A DNA stretch of 8,141 nucleotides from Pseudomonadota bacterium (GCA_023391775.1 JAEWAG010000262.1:1-8141); one strand, 5' to 3'. Shown: positions 1 through 6,254, counted from the stretch's first letter. Program-made: numbers and translations. The notes: generated by a model not told the origin, from the sequence alone.

Positions 1-60
1 TTCGATTCGTTCGCCCACGATCTGCACGACTTCTTCGCCACCGGCTCGCGCGTTCGCTGA
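1..60 (+). CDS. exbB: C-terminal end of ExbB/TolQ-type proton channel (partial)
   Basis: The first 60 bases read in frame from the left edge as 19 codons ending in TGA. The tail is rich in Phe, His and Asp (FDSFAHDLHDFFATGSRVR). Only the extreme C-terminus is present, so no domain can be seen. The assignment rests mainly on context: two exbD genes follow on the same strand after a 43-base gap, and exbB directly precedes exbD1 in Xanthomonas. ExbB forms the pentameric inner-membrane channel that uses the proton motive force, together with ExbD, to energise TonB. Another MotA/TolQ/ExbB-family member would look the same here. Confidence 0.65.
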   Translation, partial: FDSFAHDLHDFFATGSRVR

Positions 61-103
61 GCCGGTTCCCGAAGCGTCGTTCCTGCATTAGACGGAGAGC
101 CAC

Positions 104-529
104 ATGGCCTTCAGTTCCGACAACAGCTCCGGTCCGATGAACGACATCAACGTCACGCCCCTCGTGGACGTGATGCTGGTGCTCCTCATCATCTTCATCA
201 TCACCGCGCCGCTCATGGCGCATAAGGTGAAGGTGGAACTGCCCGAGGCCAACCTCGTCCGTGGCGAAGAAGACGATGCTGACCGCATGATGCCGATCAC
301 CATCGCGGTGACGGAGGATGGCTCGCTCTTCTGGAACGACGAGCCGATCACCCGTGACGTCATGGAGTCGAGGCTGTCCAGCGTCGCCCAGCAGACCCCG
401 CAGCCGCCGCTGAACCTGCGCGCGGACCGCACCACCCGTACCGGCATCATCCAGGATGTCATCAAGGTGGCCCAGGGTCAGGGCATGCTGGACATCGGCT
501 TCGTCGCCACCAAAGAAAAGGGGCAGTAA
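104..529 (+). CDS. exbD1: ExbD-family biopolymer transport protein, first copy
   Basis: This 141-residue protein has the ExbD/TolR layout: a short cytoplasmic N-terminus, one membrane helix at about residues 20-38 and a periplasmic domain of about 100 residues. The family signature [18 protein letters not shown] lies at residues 14-31. Asp22 matches the membrane aspartate that carries protons (Asp25 in E. coli ExbD). With ExbB it converts the proton gradient into movement of TonB for siderophore, vitamin or glycan uptake through outer-membrane receptors. The ATG at 104 has a good ribosome binding site (GGAGAG, 94-99). It starts 43 bases after the putative exbB and ends 3 bases before the second exbD, so it is clearly part of an operon. 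A TolR role is less likely, because tolR normally sits with tolQ, tolA and tolB. Confidence 0.92.
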   Translation: MAFSSDNSSGPMNDINVTPLVDVMLVLLIIFIITAPLMAHKVKVELPEANLVRGEEDDADRMMPITIAVTEDGSLFWNDEPITRDVMESRLSSVAQQTPQPPLNLRADRTTRTGIIQDVIKVAQGQGMLDIGFVATKEKGQ

Positions 530-532
530 GCG

Positions 533-940
533 ATGGCTTTCAGTAGTGGCAACGGCGGTCCGATGGCCGAAATCAACGTCACGCCGCTGATCGACGTGAT
601 GCTGGTTCTGCTGATCATCTTCATCGTGACCGCGCCGATCATGACCTATCCGATCGAAGTGGCCCTGCCGCAGCGGGTGATCAACCCGCCGCCGGTCACG
701 CGTGAGCCGCCGCCGCCGGTGGATCTGCGCATCGATGCTTCCAACCAGGTGTACTGGAACAACGGCCCGGTTGCCCTGGCCACGCTCCAGCAGATGATGG
801 AAGCGGAAGTGCAGCGTGATCCGACCAACCAGCCGGAGCTTCGCATCGACGCCAGTGGCGACTCGCAGTACGAAGTGCTGACGAGGGTGCTGGCCGCGGC
901 GAAGAACGCGGACATGAAGAAGATCAACTTCGTGCAATGA
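533..940 (+). CDS. exbD2: ExbD-family biopolymer transport protein, second copy
   Basis: This 135-residue protein is a paralogue of the preceding gene. Both begin MAFSS and share the helix signature [20 protein letters not shown] (residues 14-33), with the proton-carrying Asp at position 21. The periplasmic part differs strongly: it starts with a proline-rich stretch (residues 50-63, with PPP and PPPP runs) and lacks the acidic segment of the first copy. Only 3 bases separate it from exbD1, and the ATG at 533 follows a purine-rich AAAAGGGG. In Xanthomonas campestris a second exbD in this position is known; it was reported as dispensable for iron uptake but needed for the plant hypersensitive response. 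A specialised role here is inferred from that. A strong terminator follows 58 bases after the stop. Confidence 0.92.
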   Translation: MAFSSGNGGPMAEINVTPLIDVMLVLLIIFIVTAPIMTYPIEVALPQRVINPPPVTREPPPPVDLRIDASNQVYWNNGPVALATLQQMMEAEVQRDPTNQPELRIDASGDSQYEVLTRVLAAAKNADMKKINFVQ

Positions 941-998
941 CACAGTGTCCGTCCGGCCCTGCTTCCTGCAGCGGCGGGCGTCGGCAAGACACTGGAAG

Positions 999-1023
999 AA
1001 CGCCGCCTCCGGGCGGCGTTTTT
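999..1023 (+). terminator. Intrinsic terminator of the exb operon
   Basis: A perfect 9-bp stem (AACGCCGCC, 999-1007, with GGCGGCGTT, 1012-1020) encloses the loop TCCG and runs into five T (1019-1023). The closing C plus UCCG plus G is a UNCG-type tetraloop, an unusually stable cap. It lies 58 bases after the exbD2 stop, as expected for a rho-independent terminator. Read on the minus strand, the same hairpin is followed by CTTCC after the stem's TT, a poorer U-tract, so it may also stop readthrough from pdxJ. Confidence 0.9.
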
Positions 1024-1055
1024 CGTTGGAAGGTCCGGTTGTGCCATGTCACGTG

Positions 1056-1078
1056 GAACCGTGCAGGTCCCACGGTTC
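1056..1078. repeat. Perfect 8-bp inverted repeat (stem-loop)
   Basis: GAACCGTG (1056-1063) pairs perfectly with CACGGTTC (1071-1078) around a 7-base loop, and two G-U pairs could extend it outward. There is no T-run on either side, so it is not a standard terminator. Whether it acts as RNA or as a protein-binding palindrome is unknown. Confidence 0.6.
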
Positions 1079-1148
1079 TGGCGTGCTCGGTCCGGTTCCG
1101 CTGCCAGGATCGCCGGGGCGTCCAGGAGCGCGGCGAGATGGCTACGCA

Positions 1149-1211
1149 GGCCGCATCAGCGGCCCAGCGGGTGGGGTGACCGGCCCGCTGCCCGCGCCAG
1201 GCGCGGGTGGC
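1149..1211. repeat. Three back-to-back stem-loops
   Basis: Three inverted repeats abut with no spacer. GGCCGC/GCGGCC spans 1149-1164 with an ATCA loop. CAGCGGG/CCCGCTG spans 1165-1190 with a 12-base loop. CCCGCGC/GCGCGGG spans 1191-1207 with a CAG loop. The last can extend to an 11-bp stem (1187-1211, with two G-U pairs), which would compete with the second stem for 1187-1190. This arrangement is compatible with a folded RNA, but very high GC content makes chance pairing common. Confidence 0.5.
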
Positions 1212-1333
1212 GAGGGCCGATACCTCTCCTTTGCTGGCAGATGCTGCGCACGGGAGGGGGCGCATTTCTCGCGGCGTCAAACTGGATCGATGGTTCGGGC
1301 CGGAGACCCCCGGGACGAGCGCTTACTCCGCGC

Positions 1334-1350
1334 CCGTTGCATGGCAACGG
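1334..1350. repeat. 7-bp inverted repeat (stem-loop)
   Basis: CCGTTGC (1334-1340) pairs with GCAACGG (1344-1350) around an ATG loop. An alternative stem ACGGCC/GGCCGT (1347-1352 with 1358-1363) overlaps it, so only one can form at a time. No T-run follows on either strand. Confidence 0.5.
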
Positions 1351-1387
1351 CCCGCAAGGCCGTGCGCTATCCACGGGCCGAAGGACA

Positions 1388-1402
1388 GCACCGGACCGGT
1401 GC
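1388..1402 (-). terminator. Possible weak terminator after pdxJ
   Basis: A perfect palindrome, GCACCGG-A-CCGGTGC, lies 26 bases beyond the pdxJ stop on the minus strand. As RNA it gives a 6-bp stem with a 3-base loop, followed on the minus strand by TGTCCTT, a poor U-tract. It could be a weak terminator or a protein-binding palindrome. The evidence is thin. Confidence 0.3.
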
Positions 1403-1427
1403 GACTGGCAGGCGAGCCCGGGAAAAC

Positions 1428-2180
1428 TCACTGCCGCCCGAGGATCTCCACGTAGGCGCGCACGGTGGCGTCCAGGCCGGCGTACAGGGCTTCGCCCACC
1501 AGTGCGTGGCCGATGGAGACCTCGTCCACGCCGGGGACGCCCGCCAGGAAGGCGCCAAGGTTGGCCTGGGACAGGTCATGGCCCGCATTGACCCCGAGCC
1601 CGGCGGCATGGGCCCGGCGAGCGGTGTCGGCGCAGGCGGCCAGGGCCGCGCCGGGGACGCCTGCCGCGTGGGCCTCGGCATAGGGGCCGGTGTTGATCTC
1701 GATGCGCTGCGCGCCCACTTCGGCGACGCGCTCGATCCGCGGGTTGCCGGCGTCCACGAACAGGCTGACCCGGCACCCGAGCGCGGCGAAGCCGGCAACC
1801 TGCCCGGCAAGGGCGGTCAGGTCGCCGAGCAGGTCGAAGCCGTGGTCGGAGGTGAGCTGGCCATCGCTGTCCGGCACCAGCGTCACCTGCTGCGGGCGCA
1901 CCTGCTCGCACAGGGCGAGCAGGCCGGGATAGCCCTCGCGCGGCGGCGCGAAGGGGTTGCCTTCGATGTTGAACTCGACCCCGTATCCTGCGGTGGCCGC
2001 GGCCAGCGGTGCCAGGTCCTCGGCCACGATGTGGCGCCGGTCCGGGCGCGGGTGCACGGTGATGCCGTGGGCGCCGGCGGCCAGGCATGCACGTGCGGCA
2101 GCAAGCACGTCCGGATCGCGGCCACCGCGCGAGTTGCGCAGCACGGCCACCTTGTTGACGTTGACGCTGAGCCGGGTCAT
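1428..2180 (-). CDS. pdxJ: Pyridoxine 5'-phosphate synthase PdxJ
   Basis: This 250-residue protein matches PdxJ in length and motifs. The enzyme condenses 1-deoxy-D-xylulose 5-phosphate with 3-amino-2-oxopropyl phosphate to give pyridoxine 5'-phosphate, the ring-closing step of DXP-dependent vitamin B6 synthesis in the cytoplasm. Motifs seen are [16 protein letters not shown] (residues 5-20), [12 protein letters not shown] (40-51), EFNIEGNP (69-76) and VNAGHDLS (197-204). His43, Glu73 and His201 align with catalytic His45, Glu72 and His193 of E. coli. Two differences stand out: E. coli Asp11-His12 is Asn9-Lys10 here, and a short insertion follows GNP. I recall both from the Bacteroidetes-like PdxJ branch. 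The ATG overlaps the stop of the upstream gene (ATGA) and no good ribosome binding site precedes it, which implies translational coupling. Confidence 0.95.
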   Translation of the reverse strand: MTRLSVNVNKVAVLRNSRGGRDPDVLAAARACLAAGAHGITVHPRPDRRHIVAEDLAPLAAATAGYGVEFNIEGNPFAPPREGYPGLLALCEQVRPQQVTLVPDSDGQLTSDHGFDLLGDLTALAGQVAGFAALGCRVSLFVDAGNPRIERVAEVGAQRIEINTGPYAEAHAAGVPGAALAACADTARRAHAAGLGVNAGHDLSQANLGAFLAGVPGVDEVSIGHALVGEALYAGLDATVRAYVEILGRQ

Positions 2181-2449
2181 GGAGCGGGAGGGGCCTCGTT
2201 GGCGGGAGGTGCCGCCGCCTCGCGGCGGCGGGCTTCGGCGAGCTGGCGCAGGCGGTAGAGCTCGGCCGGGTCGATCATTTCCACCGCGCTGCCGCTGCGC
2301 TCGCCAACACGTTCGCGATACCAGCCCAGTGCCCAGGCCAGCAGGAAGCCGGCGGCGCACAGCAGCAGGAGCAGCATCAGGCCCGCGCTGCGGGTGGCCA
2401 GGGCCAGGCCAAGGGAGGCGACGGACAGCAGGAGGTAGAGCCAGTGCAT
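2177..2449 (-). CDS. Small two-helix membrane protein, unknown function
   Basis: I do not recognise a named family. The 90-residue product has two hydrophobic segments (about residues 2-18 and 22-43) joined by a short ATRSAG turn. A basic, charged region follows ([11 protein letters not shown], then a helical [17 protein letters not shown] at 65-81), and the tail is Ala/Pro-rich ([10 protein letters not shown]). This predicts a hairpin in the inner membrane with a cytoplasmic C-terminal helix. The ATG at 2449 is chosen because GGAGAA (2455-2460) sits 5 bases upstream. An in-frame ATG at 2494 would add 15 residues but has no comparable site. Its stop overlaps the pdxJ start, so the two are co-translated, although nothing links its shape to vitamin B6. 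The cardiolipin synthase ends 109 bases upstream. Confidence 0.75.
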   Translation of the reverse strand: MHWLYLLLSVASLGLALATRSAGLMLLLLLCAAGFLLAWALGWYRERVGERSGSAVEMIDPAELYRLRQLAEARRREAAAPPANEAPPAP

Positions 2450-2454
2450 GACAG

Positions 2455-2460
2455 TTCTCC
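2455..2460 (-). promoter_or_regulatory. Ribosome binding site fixing the small membrane protein start
   Basis: GGAGAA on the minus strand lies 5 bases before the ATG at 2449. It is the only good Shine-Dalgarno match near the candidate starts and so favours the 90-residue form over the 105-residue form. Confidence 0.65.
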
Positions 2461-2558
2461 GCAGGGCGCCAGCCAGTGCGCCGGGCGCGGACATGATGCC
2501 CGCCCGTGGCAGCCGCCGCCATGCCGCACGTCCGCCAGCCGGCCCGCCCGTCGCGCCG

Positions 2559-4004
2559 CTACAGCACCGGGGACAGCAGCCGCGCGAACGCCTCCGGCAG
2601 CCGGTGCCGCCAGAGGCCCGTCGGGCGGTCCAGGCGGGTCCGCGTGGCTTCGTCCATCACGCCCTCCACCAGCGTGGCCAGCGACTCGCACACCTCGCGG
2701 TCGCGCAGCAGCACCGAGGCCTCGAAATTGAGCCGGAAGCTGCGGTGGTCGAAGTTGGCGCTGCCGACCACGCACACCTCCTCGTCGATGATCAGGGCCT
2801 TGGTGTGCAGCATCCTGGGGCCGTACTCGTAGACCTTGACCCCGGCCTTGAGCAGCTCGTCGAAATACGAGCGTGCCGCCAGGGTCACCATCCGCGAGTC
2901 GCTGCGATAGGGCACCAGCAGGCGCACGTCCAGGCCGCCGAGGGCGGCGGAGGTCAGGGCCATGCGCGCGGCCTCGCCGGGCACGAAGTACGGCGTCACC
3001 AGCCATACCCGTCGGCGCGCCTCGTGGATGGCGGCCACCTGCAGGCGGTGGATCGCCTCCCATGACGAATCCGGGCCGGACACCAGCATCTGCGCGCGGA
3101 TGCTGCCCGGCTCGGCCTCCGGCCAGTATTCGGCCTCGCCGAACTGGTCCGAGCCGCAGTCCCCGGCGTACATCCAGTCCTCGACGAAGGTCAGCTGCAG
3201 GCTGCGCACCACCTGGCCCTCGACCCGCATGTGCAGGTCGCGGAAGGCATCCTCGCGCACCGACTCGTCGTGGTCGTCGGAGATGTTGACCCCGCCGATG
3301 AAGCCGACCGTGCCATCGACCACCACGATCTTGCGGTGGTTGCGCAGGTTCAGCCACGGCCGGCTGAAGGGCCGGAAGCGGGTGGGGTGGAACCAGCAGA
3401 ACTCGCCGCCGGCATCGCGCAGGGCCTTGAGGTGGCGCGCGCGCAGGCTGCCGGAGCCCACCGCGTCCAGCAGCAGGCGCACCTTCACCCCGGCGCGGGC
3501 GCGTTCGACCAGGGCCTCCAGCAGGCGCCCGCCGCTCTGGTCCGGCTGGCAGATGTAGTACTCCAGGTGCACGTGGTGGCGGGCACCGGCGATCGCCTCC
3601 AGCAGGGCGGCGTAGGTGTCGCGTCCGCCGTCTAGCCAGTCGATCCGGCGGGCGCTGGACGGCGGCAGGCCGGTGGTGGCCTGGCCGATCCGGGACAGCT
3701 CCACGCAGGCATCGTCGGCCGGGCAGATCGCCGAGTACTGGCTCATGCCCGAGCGCACGCGGCCGCGGCGCAGGCGCTGGCGGTTGATCCGCTGCGGCCC
3801 GAGCAGGAAGTAGATGAGGAAGCCGATGTACGGCAGCAGCGCCAGCGACAGCACCCAGCTGAGGGTCGCCACCGGTTCGCGCTTCTGGAGCACGATCCAC
3901 ACGCACAGCCACGGGATGTACAGCAGCCACGCCACCAGGAGGTAGACCCAGAGGTGGGGAACGGAGGTGATCGCCTGCCAGGCCGAATCGAAGAGATCGC
4001 GCAT
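2559..4004 (-). CDS. cls: Cardiolipin synthase (phospholipase D superfamily)
   Basis: This 481-residue protein has the size and order of ClsA-type cardiolipin synthases. There are two N-terminal membrane helices (about 16-38 and 46-68), then two phospholipase D domains. The first catalytic HKD motif is HRKIVVVD (His223, Lys225, Asp230), followed by GFIGGVNISDDH. The second is HTKALIID (His400, Lys402, Asp407), followed by VVGSANFDHRSF. The enzyme joins two phosphatidylglycerols, or a close variant pair, into cardiolipin and glycerol at the inner membrane. All catalytic residues are present, so it should be active. An in-frame TAG lies three codons before the ATG at 4004, ruling out a longer form. 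No ribosome binding site is seen, but a TAGAAT box sits just upstream. It is the first gene of a minus-strand run to the small membrane protein and pdxJ. Confidence 0.94.
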   Translation of the reverse strand: MRDLFDSAWQAITSVPHLWVYLLVAWLLYIPWLCVWIVLQKREPVATLSWVLSLALLPYIGFLIYFLLGPQRINRQRLRRGRVRSGMSQYSAICPADDACVELSRIGQATTGLPPSSARRIDWLDGGRDTYAALLEAIAGARHHVHLEYYICQPDQSGGRLLEALVERARAGVKVRLLLDAVGSGSLRARHLKALRDAGGEFCWFHPTRFRPFSRPWLNLRNHRKIVVVDGTVGFIGGVNISDDHDESVREDAFRDLHMRVEGQVVRSLQLTFVEDWMYAGDCGSDQFGEAEYWPEAEPGSIRAQMLVSGPDSSWEAIHRLQVAAIHEARRRVWLVTPYFVPGEAARMALTSAALGGLDVRLLVPYRSDSRMVTLAARSYFDELLKAGVKVYEYGPRMLHTKALIIDEEVCVVGSANFDHRSFRLNFEASVLLRDREVCESLATLVEGVMDEATRTRLDRPTGLWRHRLPEAFARLLSPVL

Positions 4005-4010
4005 GGCCGG

Positions 4011-4016
4011 ATTCTA
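4011..4016 (-). promoter_or_regulatory. cls: Candidate -10 box for leaderless cls transcript
   Basis: TAGAAT on the minus strand matches the sigma-70 -10 consensus at five of six positions and is followed by six bases (CCGGCC) and then the cls ATG. Transcription would begin at or next to the A of the start codon, giving a leaderless mRNA. This fits the absence of a ribosome binding site. No convincing -35 is seen; ACGGGC lies at a 17-base spacing. Confidence 0.5.
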
Positions 4017-4092
4017 GGCGAGTGCGGGGCAGCGCCCGTGTAGGCGCCGGTCCGTCGCAGCCGGTGAGACGCGACCGTGGCAGGGTGGGCCG

Positions 4093-5181
4093 ATGGCAGG
4101 ACCGGCGATCAAGGGACGTGGCGCGCGCGGCTGGCTGCCGGGCCGCTTCGAAAGCACCGTCACCGAGGCGGTCGATGACGGCTGGGCGCCGCCGGAGGCC
4201 GACACCGAGTCCGGGCCGGATCCGGCCCGCCCGCGCACCCGGGTCCACGAGGAAACCGCGCGCAGCATCATCACCCGCAACAACTCCCCGGACGTGGGCT
4301 TCTCGCAGTCGGTCAATCCGTACCGCGGATGCGAGCACGGGTGCTCGTACTGTTTTGCCCGGCCGTCCCACGCCTACCTCAACCTCTCGCCGGGGCTGGA
4401 CTTCGAGACCCGGATCTTCGCCAAGACCAACGCCCCGGAGCTGCTGCGGCGCGAGCTGGCCCGGCCTGGCTACCAGCCCAGCCCAATCGCGCTGGGCATC
4501 AACACCGACGGCTACCAGCCGCTGGAGCGCAAGCTGCAGCTGACCCGGCGGCTGATGGAAGTGCTGGTGGAATGCCGCCACCCGTTCACCGTGATCACCA
4601 AGAACGCGCTGGTCGAGCGCGACCTCGACCTGCTGCGGGTCGCCGCGGAGCAGGACCTGGTGCAGGTGCACTTCTCGGTGACCACGCTCGACCCGCACCT
4701 GAGCGCCCGTCTGGAACCCCGCGCCGCCGCGCCGCACGCGCGCCTGCGGGCGATGCGCCAGCTGGCCGAAGCCGGGGTCCCGGTAGGCGTGATGTTCGCC
4801 CCCGCCATTCCCTGGGTGAACGACCATGAGCTGGAGAAGGTGCTGGAGGCGGCGCGCGAGGCCGGTGCCTCCAGTGCCGGCTATGTGCTGCTGCGGCTGC
4901 CGCACGAGGTCGCGCCGCTGTTCCGCGACTGGCTGCAGGCGCACGTGCCCGACCGCGCCGAACACGTGATGAGCACCGTGCAGCAGATGCGCGGAGGCCG
5001 CGATTACGATTCCGGCTTCGGCACGCGCATGCGCGGCCAGGGCCGCTACGCCGACCTGCTGGAGCAGCGCTTCGCCCTGGCGTACCGTCGCTTCGGCTAC
5101 CACCAGCAGGTGGAGCGGCCCCTGGATTGCAGCCGCTTCACCCCGCCGCGCCCGGTTTCGCCGCAGGGCGAACTGTTCTGA
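4093..5181 (+). CDS. PA0069-family radical SAM protein (SplB-related)
   Basis: This 362-residue protein carries the radical SAM iron-sulfur motif CEHGCSYC (Cys80, Cys84, Cys87), in the YRGCEHGCSYCFARP context shared by SplB-like proteins (COG1533). The N-terminal KGRGARGWLPGRFE resembles the start of the PA0069 family, whose reaction is not known. INTDGYQPLE (136-145) follows as in relatives. The cluster should cleave S-adenosylmethionine to a 5'-deoxyadenosyl radical in the cytoplasm, but the substrate cannot be inferred. It is not the spore photoproduct lyase of spore formers, despite the kinship. The ATG at 4093 follows AGGGTGG (4082-4088); no other in-frame start exists back to the TAG at 4015. 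It is divergent from cls and converges on the LacI-type gene, so it is probably a single-gene unit. Confidence 0.88.
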   Translation: MAGPAIKGRGARGWLPGRFESTVTEAVDDGWAPPEADTESGPDPARPRTRVHEETARSIITRNNSPDVGFSQSVNPYRGCEHGCSYCFARPSHAYLNLSPGLDFETRIFAKTNAPELLRRELARPGYQPSPIALGINTDGYQPLERKLQLTRRLMEVLVECRHPFTVITKNALVERDLDLLRVAAEQDLVQVHFSVTTLDPHLSARLEPRAAAPHARLRAMRQLAEAGVPVGVMFAPAIPWVNDHELEKVLEAAREAGASSAGYVLLRLPHEVAPLFRDWLQAHVPDRAEHVMSTVQQMRGGRDYDSGFGTRMRGQGRYADLLEQRFALAYRRFGYHQQVERPLDCSRFTPPRPVSPQGELF

Positions 5182-5192
5182 CCGACCTGGCG

Positions 5193-5208
5193 GCCGGCTC
5201 AGGCCGGC
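5193..5208. terminator. Small hairpin between convergent genes
   Basis: GCCGGC (5193-5198) pairs with GCCGGC (5203-5208) around the loop TCAG, overlapping the last codons of the LacI-type gene. The 17-base gap to the radical SAM stop holds nothing else. No T-run follows on either strand, so termination here is only a possibility. Confidence 0.25.
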
Positions 5209-6248
5209 GGCTGGCAGGAATCGCGCACGATCAGGTGCGGGCGCACGCTGGCCACCGGCAGGGCCACGGGGGCGGCGCGGATCCCCGCCGCGGCCGCGAT
5301 GCGACCGGTGTCGCGGATGTGCCGGCGGACCGTGGTCAGTGCCGGCCACAGGCGCGAGGCCAGCGGGCTGTCGTCGTAGCCGACCACCGACAGGTCCTGT
5401 GGAATCCGGATGCCGGCGCGCAGCGCCACCTTGTACACGCCGGCGGCGATCTCGTCGTTGCCGCAGAAGATCGCGGTCGGACGGTTGCGCCCGGCCAGCA
5501 GCTGTTCGGCCGCCGCCACGCCCGACTCGAACGAGTAGCTGGCCTCGATGATGCGCGACTTGGGCACCGCCATGCCGCGCCGGGCCAGGGCCTGGACGAA
5601 GCCCTCGGTGCGTTCCAGCGCCGAGCGGTAGGTCGCCGCGCCGGTGATCAGGGCGATGTCGCGGTGGCCCAGGTCCAGCAGGTACTCAGCCGCCTCCACC
5701 GCGCCCTCGCGGTCGTGGGTGACGATCATCCGGCCGTCGTTCTCTTCGAACTCGGCCGAGACCACGCGCGTGTAGCGGCAGTCCAGCTCCGCCATCCGGT
5801 CGACCAAGGCCGGATCCTCGGAGGCACGCGGCACCAGCATCACCCCGTGCAGCTTCTGCTGCTGGACGAAGCGGACCACGCCGTCGATGTAGCCCGGGGT
5901 GCGGCTGTCGCAGGGATGCACGACCAGCTCGAAGCCCGAATCGCGCAGCGCGTCCAGCGCGCCGTACTGCATGTCCACGATGTACTGGGCGGTGGGGTTG
6001 TCGTAGACCATGCCGATCAGGAACGAGCGGCGGAAGGCCAGGCCGCGCGCCATCGGGTCCGGCGTGTAGCCGACCTCGCGCATCAGCGCCTCGACCTTTT
6101 CCCGGGTGTCCTTCCGCACCAGTGGCGAGTTGTTGATGATCCGGGAGACGGTCTTCTTCGACACCCCGGCCATGCGGGCGATGTCGTTGATGGTGGCGGT
6201 CTTGCCGGACGGCAGCGACGGGACGCCGGGATTCTTGCGCGCGGGCAT
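5199..6248 (-). CDS. LacI-family transcriptional repressor
   Basis: The 349-residue protein has an N-terminal LacI helix-turn-helix (about residues 18-70: TINDIARMAGVSKKTVSRII, then a hinge-like DPMARGLAFRRS). A periplasmic-binding-protein-like sensor domain follows (IGMVYDNP at 78-85, GHRDIALITG at 194-203, TAIFCGNDEIAAGV at 258-271, VVGYDDSPLA at 288-297). It should bind operator DNA as a dimer and release it when a sugar or sugar acid binds. The ligand is probably related to the divergent kdgK-like gene 165 bases away, for example 2-keto-3-deoxygluconate; that is inference. The N-terminus before the helix-turn-helix is slightly long (KNPGVPSLPSGK). The ATG at 6248 is preferred because a TAGAAT box at 6275-6280 leaves a short leader; a GTG at 6260 is the alternative. 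The C-terminus lacks obvious oligomerisation repeats. Confidence 0.92.
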   Translation of the reverse strand: MPARKNPGVPSLPSGKTATINDIARMAGVSKKTVSRIINNSPLVRKDTREKVEALMREVGYTPDPMARGLAFRRSFLIGMVYDNPTAQYIVDMQYGALDALRDSGFELVVHPCDSRTPGYIDGVVRFVQQQKLHGVMLVPRASEDPALVDRMAELDCRYTRVVSAEFEENDGRMIVTHDREGAVEAAEYLLDLGHRDIALITGAATYRSALERTEGFVQALARRGMAVPKSRIIEASYSFESGVAAAEQLLAGRNRPTAIFCGNDEIAAGVYKVALRAGIRIPQDLSVVGYDDSPLASRLWPALTTVRRHIRDTGRIAAAAGIRAAPVALPVASVRPHLIVRDSCQPPA

Positions 6249-6254
6249 GTTCGG

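Larger units (their letters stand above)
1024..1427. other. Gene-free gap with clustered inverted repeats
   Basis: No convincing gene is present on either strand. The open frames here have no family signature, no plausible ribosome binding site plus start, and arginine/proline/glycine-rich compositions typical of GC-rich shadow frames. The stretch holds several inverted repeats: 1056-1078, 1110-1136, 1149-1164, 1165-1190, 1187-1211, 1334-1350 and 1388-1402. A 9-bp direct repeat GGTCCGGTT occurs at 1032-1040 and 1089-1097, with a related inverted copy within 1388-1402. I checked for hallmarks of RNase P RNA, tmRNA, SRP RNA and tRNA and saw none. It may hold the pdxJ 3' end, an unannotated small RNA or simply decayed sequence. 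Confidence 0.6.

Noticed and set aside
1024..1427. RNase P RNA, tmRNA, SRP RNA or a known riboswitch
   Set aside because: None of the hallmark conserved sequences (for example the GGAAAGTCCG core of RNase P RNA, the tRNA-like ends of tmRNA, or TPP and glycine riboswitch cores) is present on either strand.
1156..1431. Short minus-strand frame of 91 codons in the gap
   Set aside because: It overlaps the pdxJ stop region in another frame, has arginine/proline-rich composition and no ribosome binding site.
945..2258. A 437-codon plus-strand open frame across the gap and antisense to pdxJ
   Set aside because: It has no recognisable domain or plausible ribosome binding site, and most of it is the complement of pdxJ. 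The part within 1024-1427 shows no coding signal.
2450..2494. Longer start (ATG at 2494) for the small membrane protein
   Set aside because: It lacks a ribosome binding site, whereas the ATG at 2449 has GGAGAA at good spacing and begins directly with the first hydrophobic helix.
4093..5181. Spore photoproduct lyase
   Set aside because: The radical SAM motif and overall fold family are shared, but the N-terminal KGRG...GRFE segment fits the PA0069 family and the organism type does not form spores.
2377..5349. A 990-codon open frame on the minus strand
   Set aside because: It runs antisense to the radical SAM gene and out of frame with cls, is rich in Arg, Ala, Pro and Gly, and has no motif. 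It is a GC-driven shadow frame.
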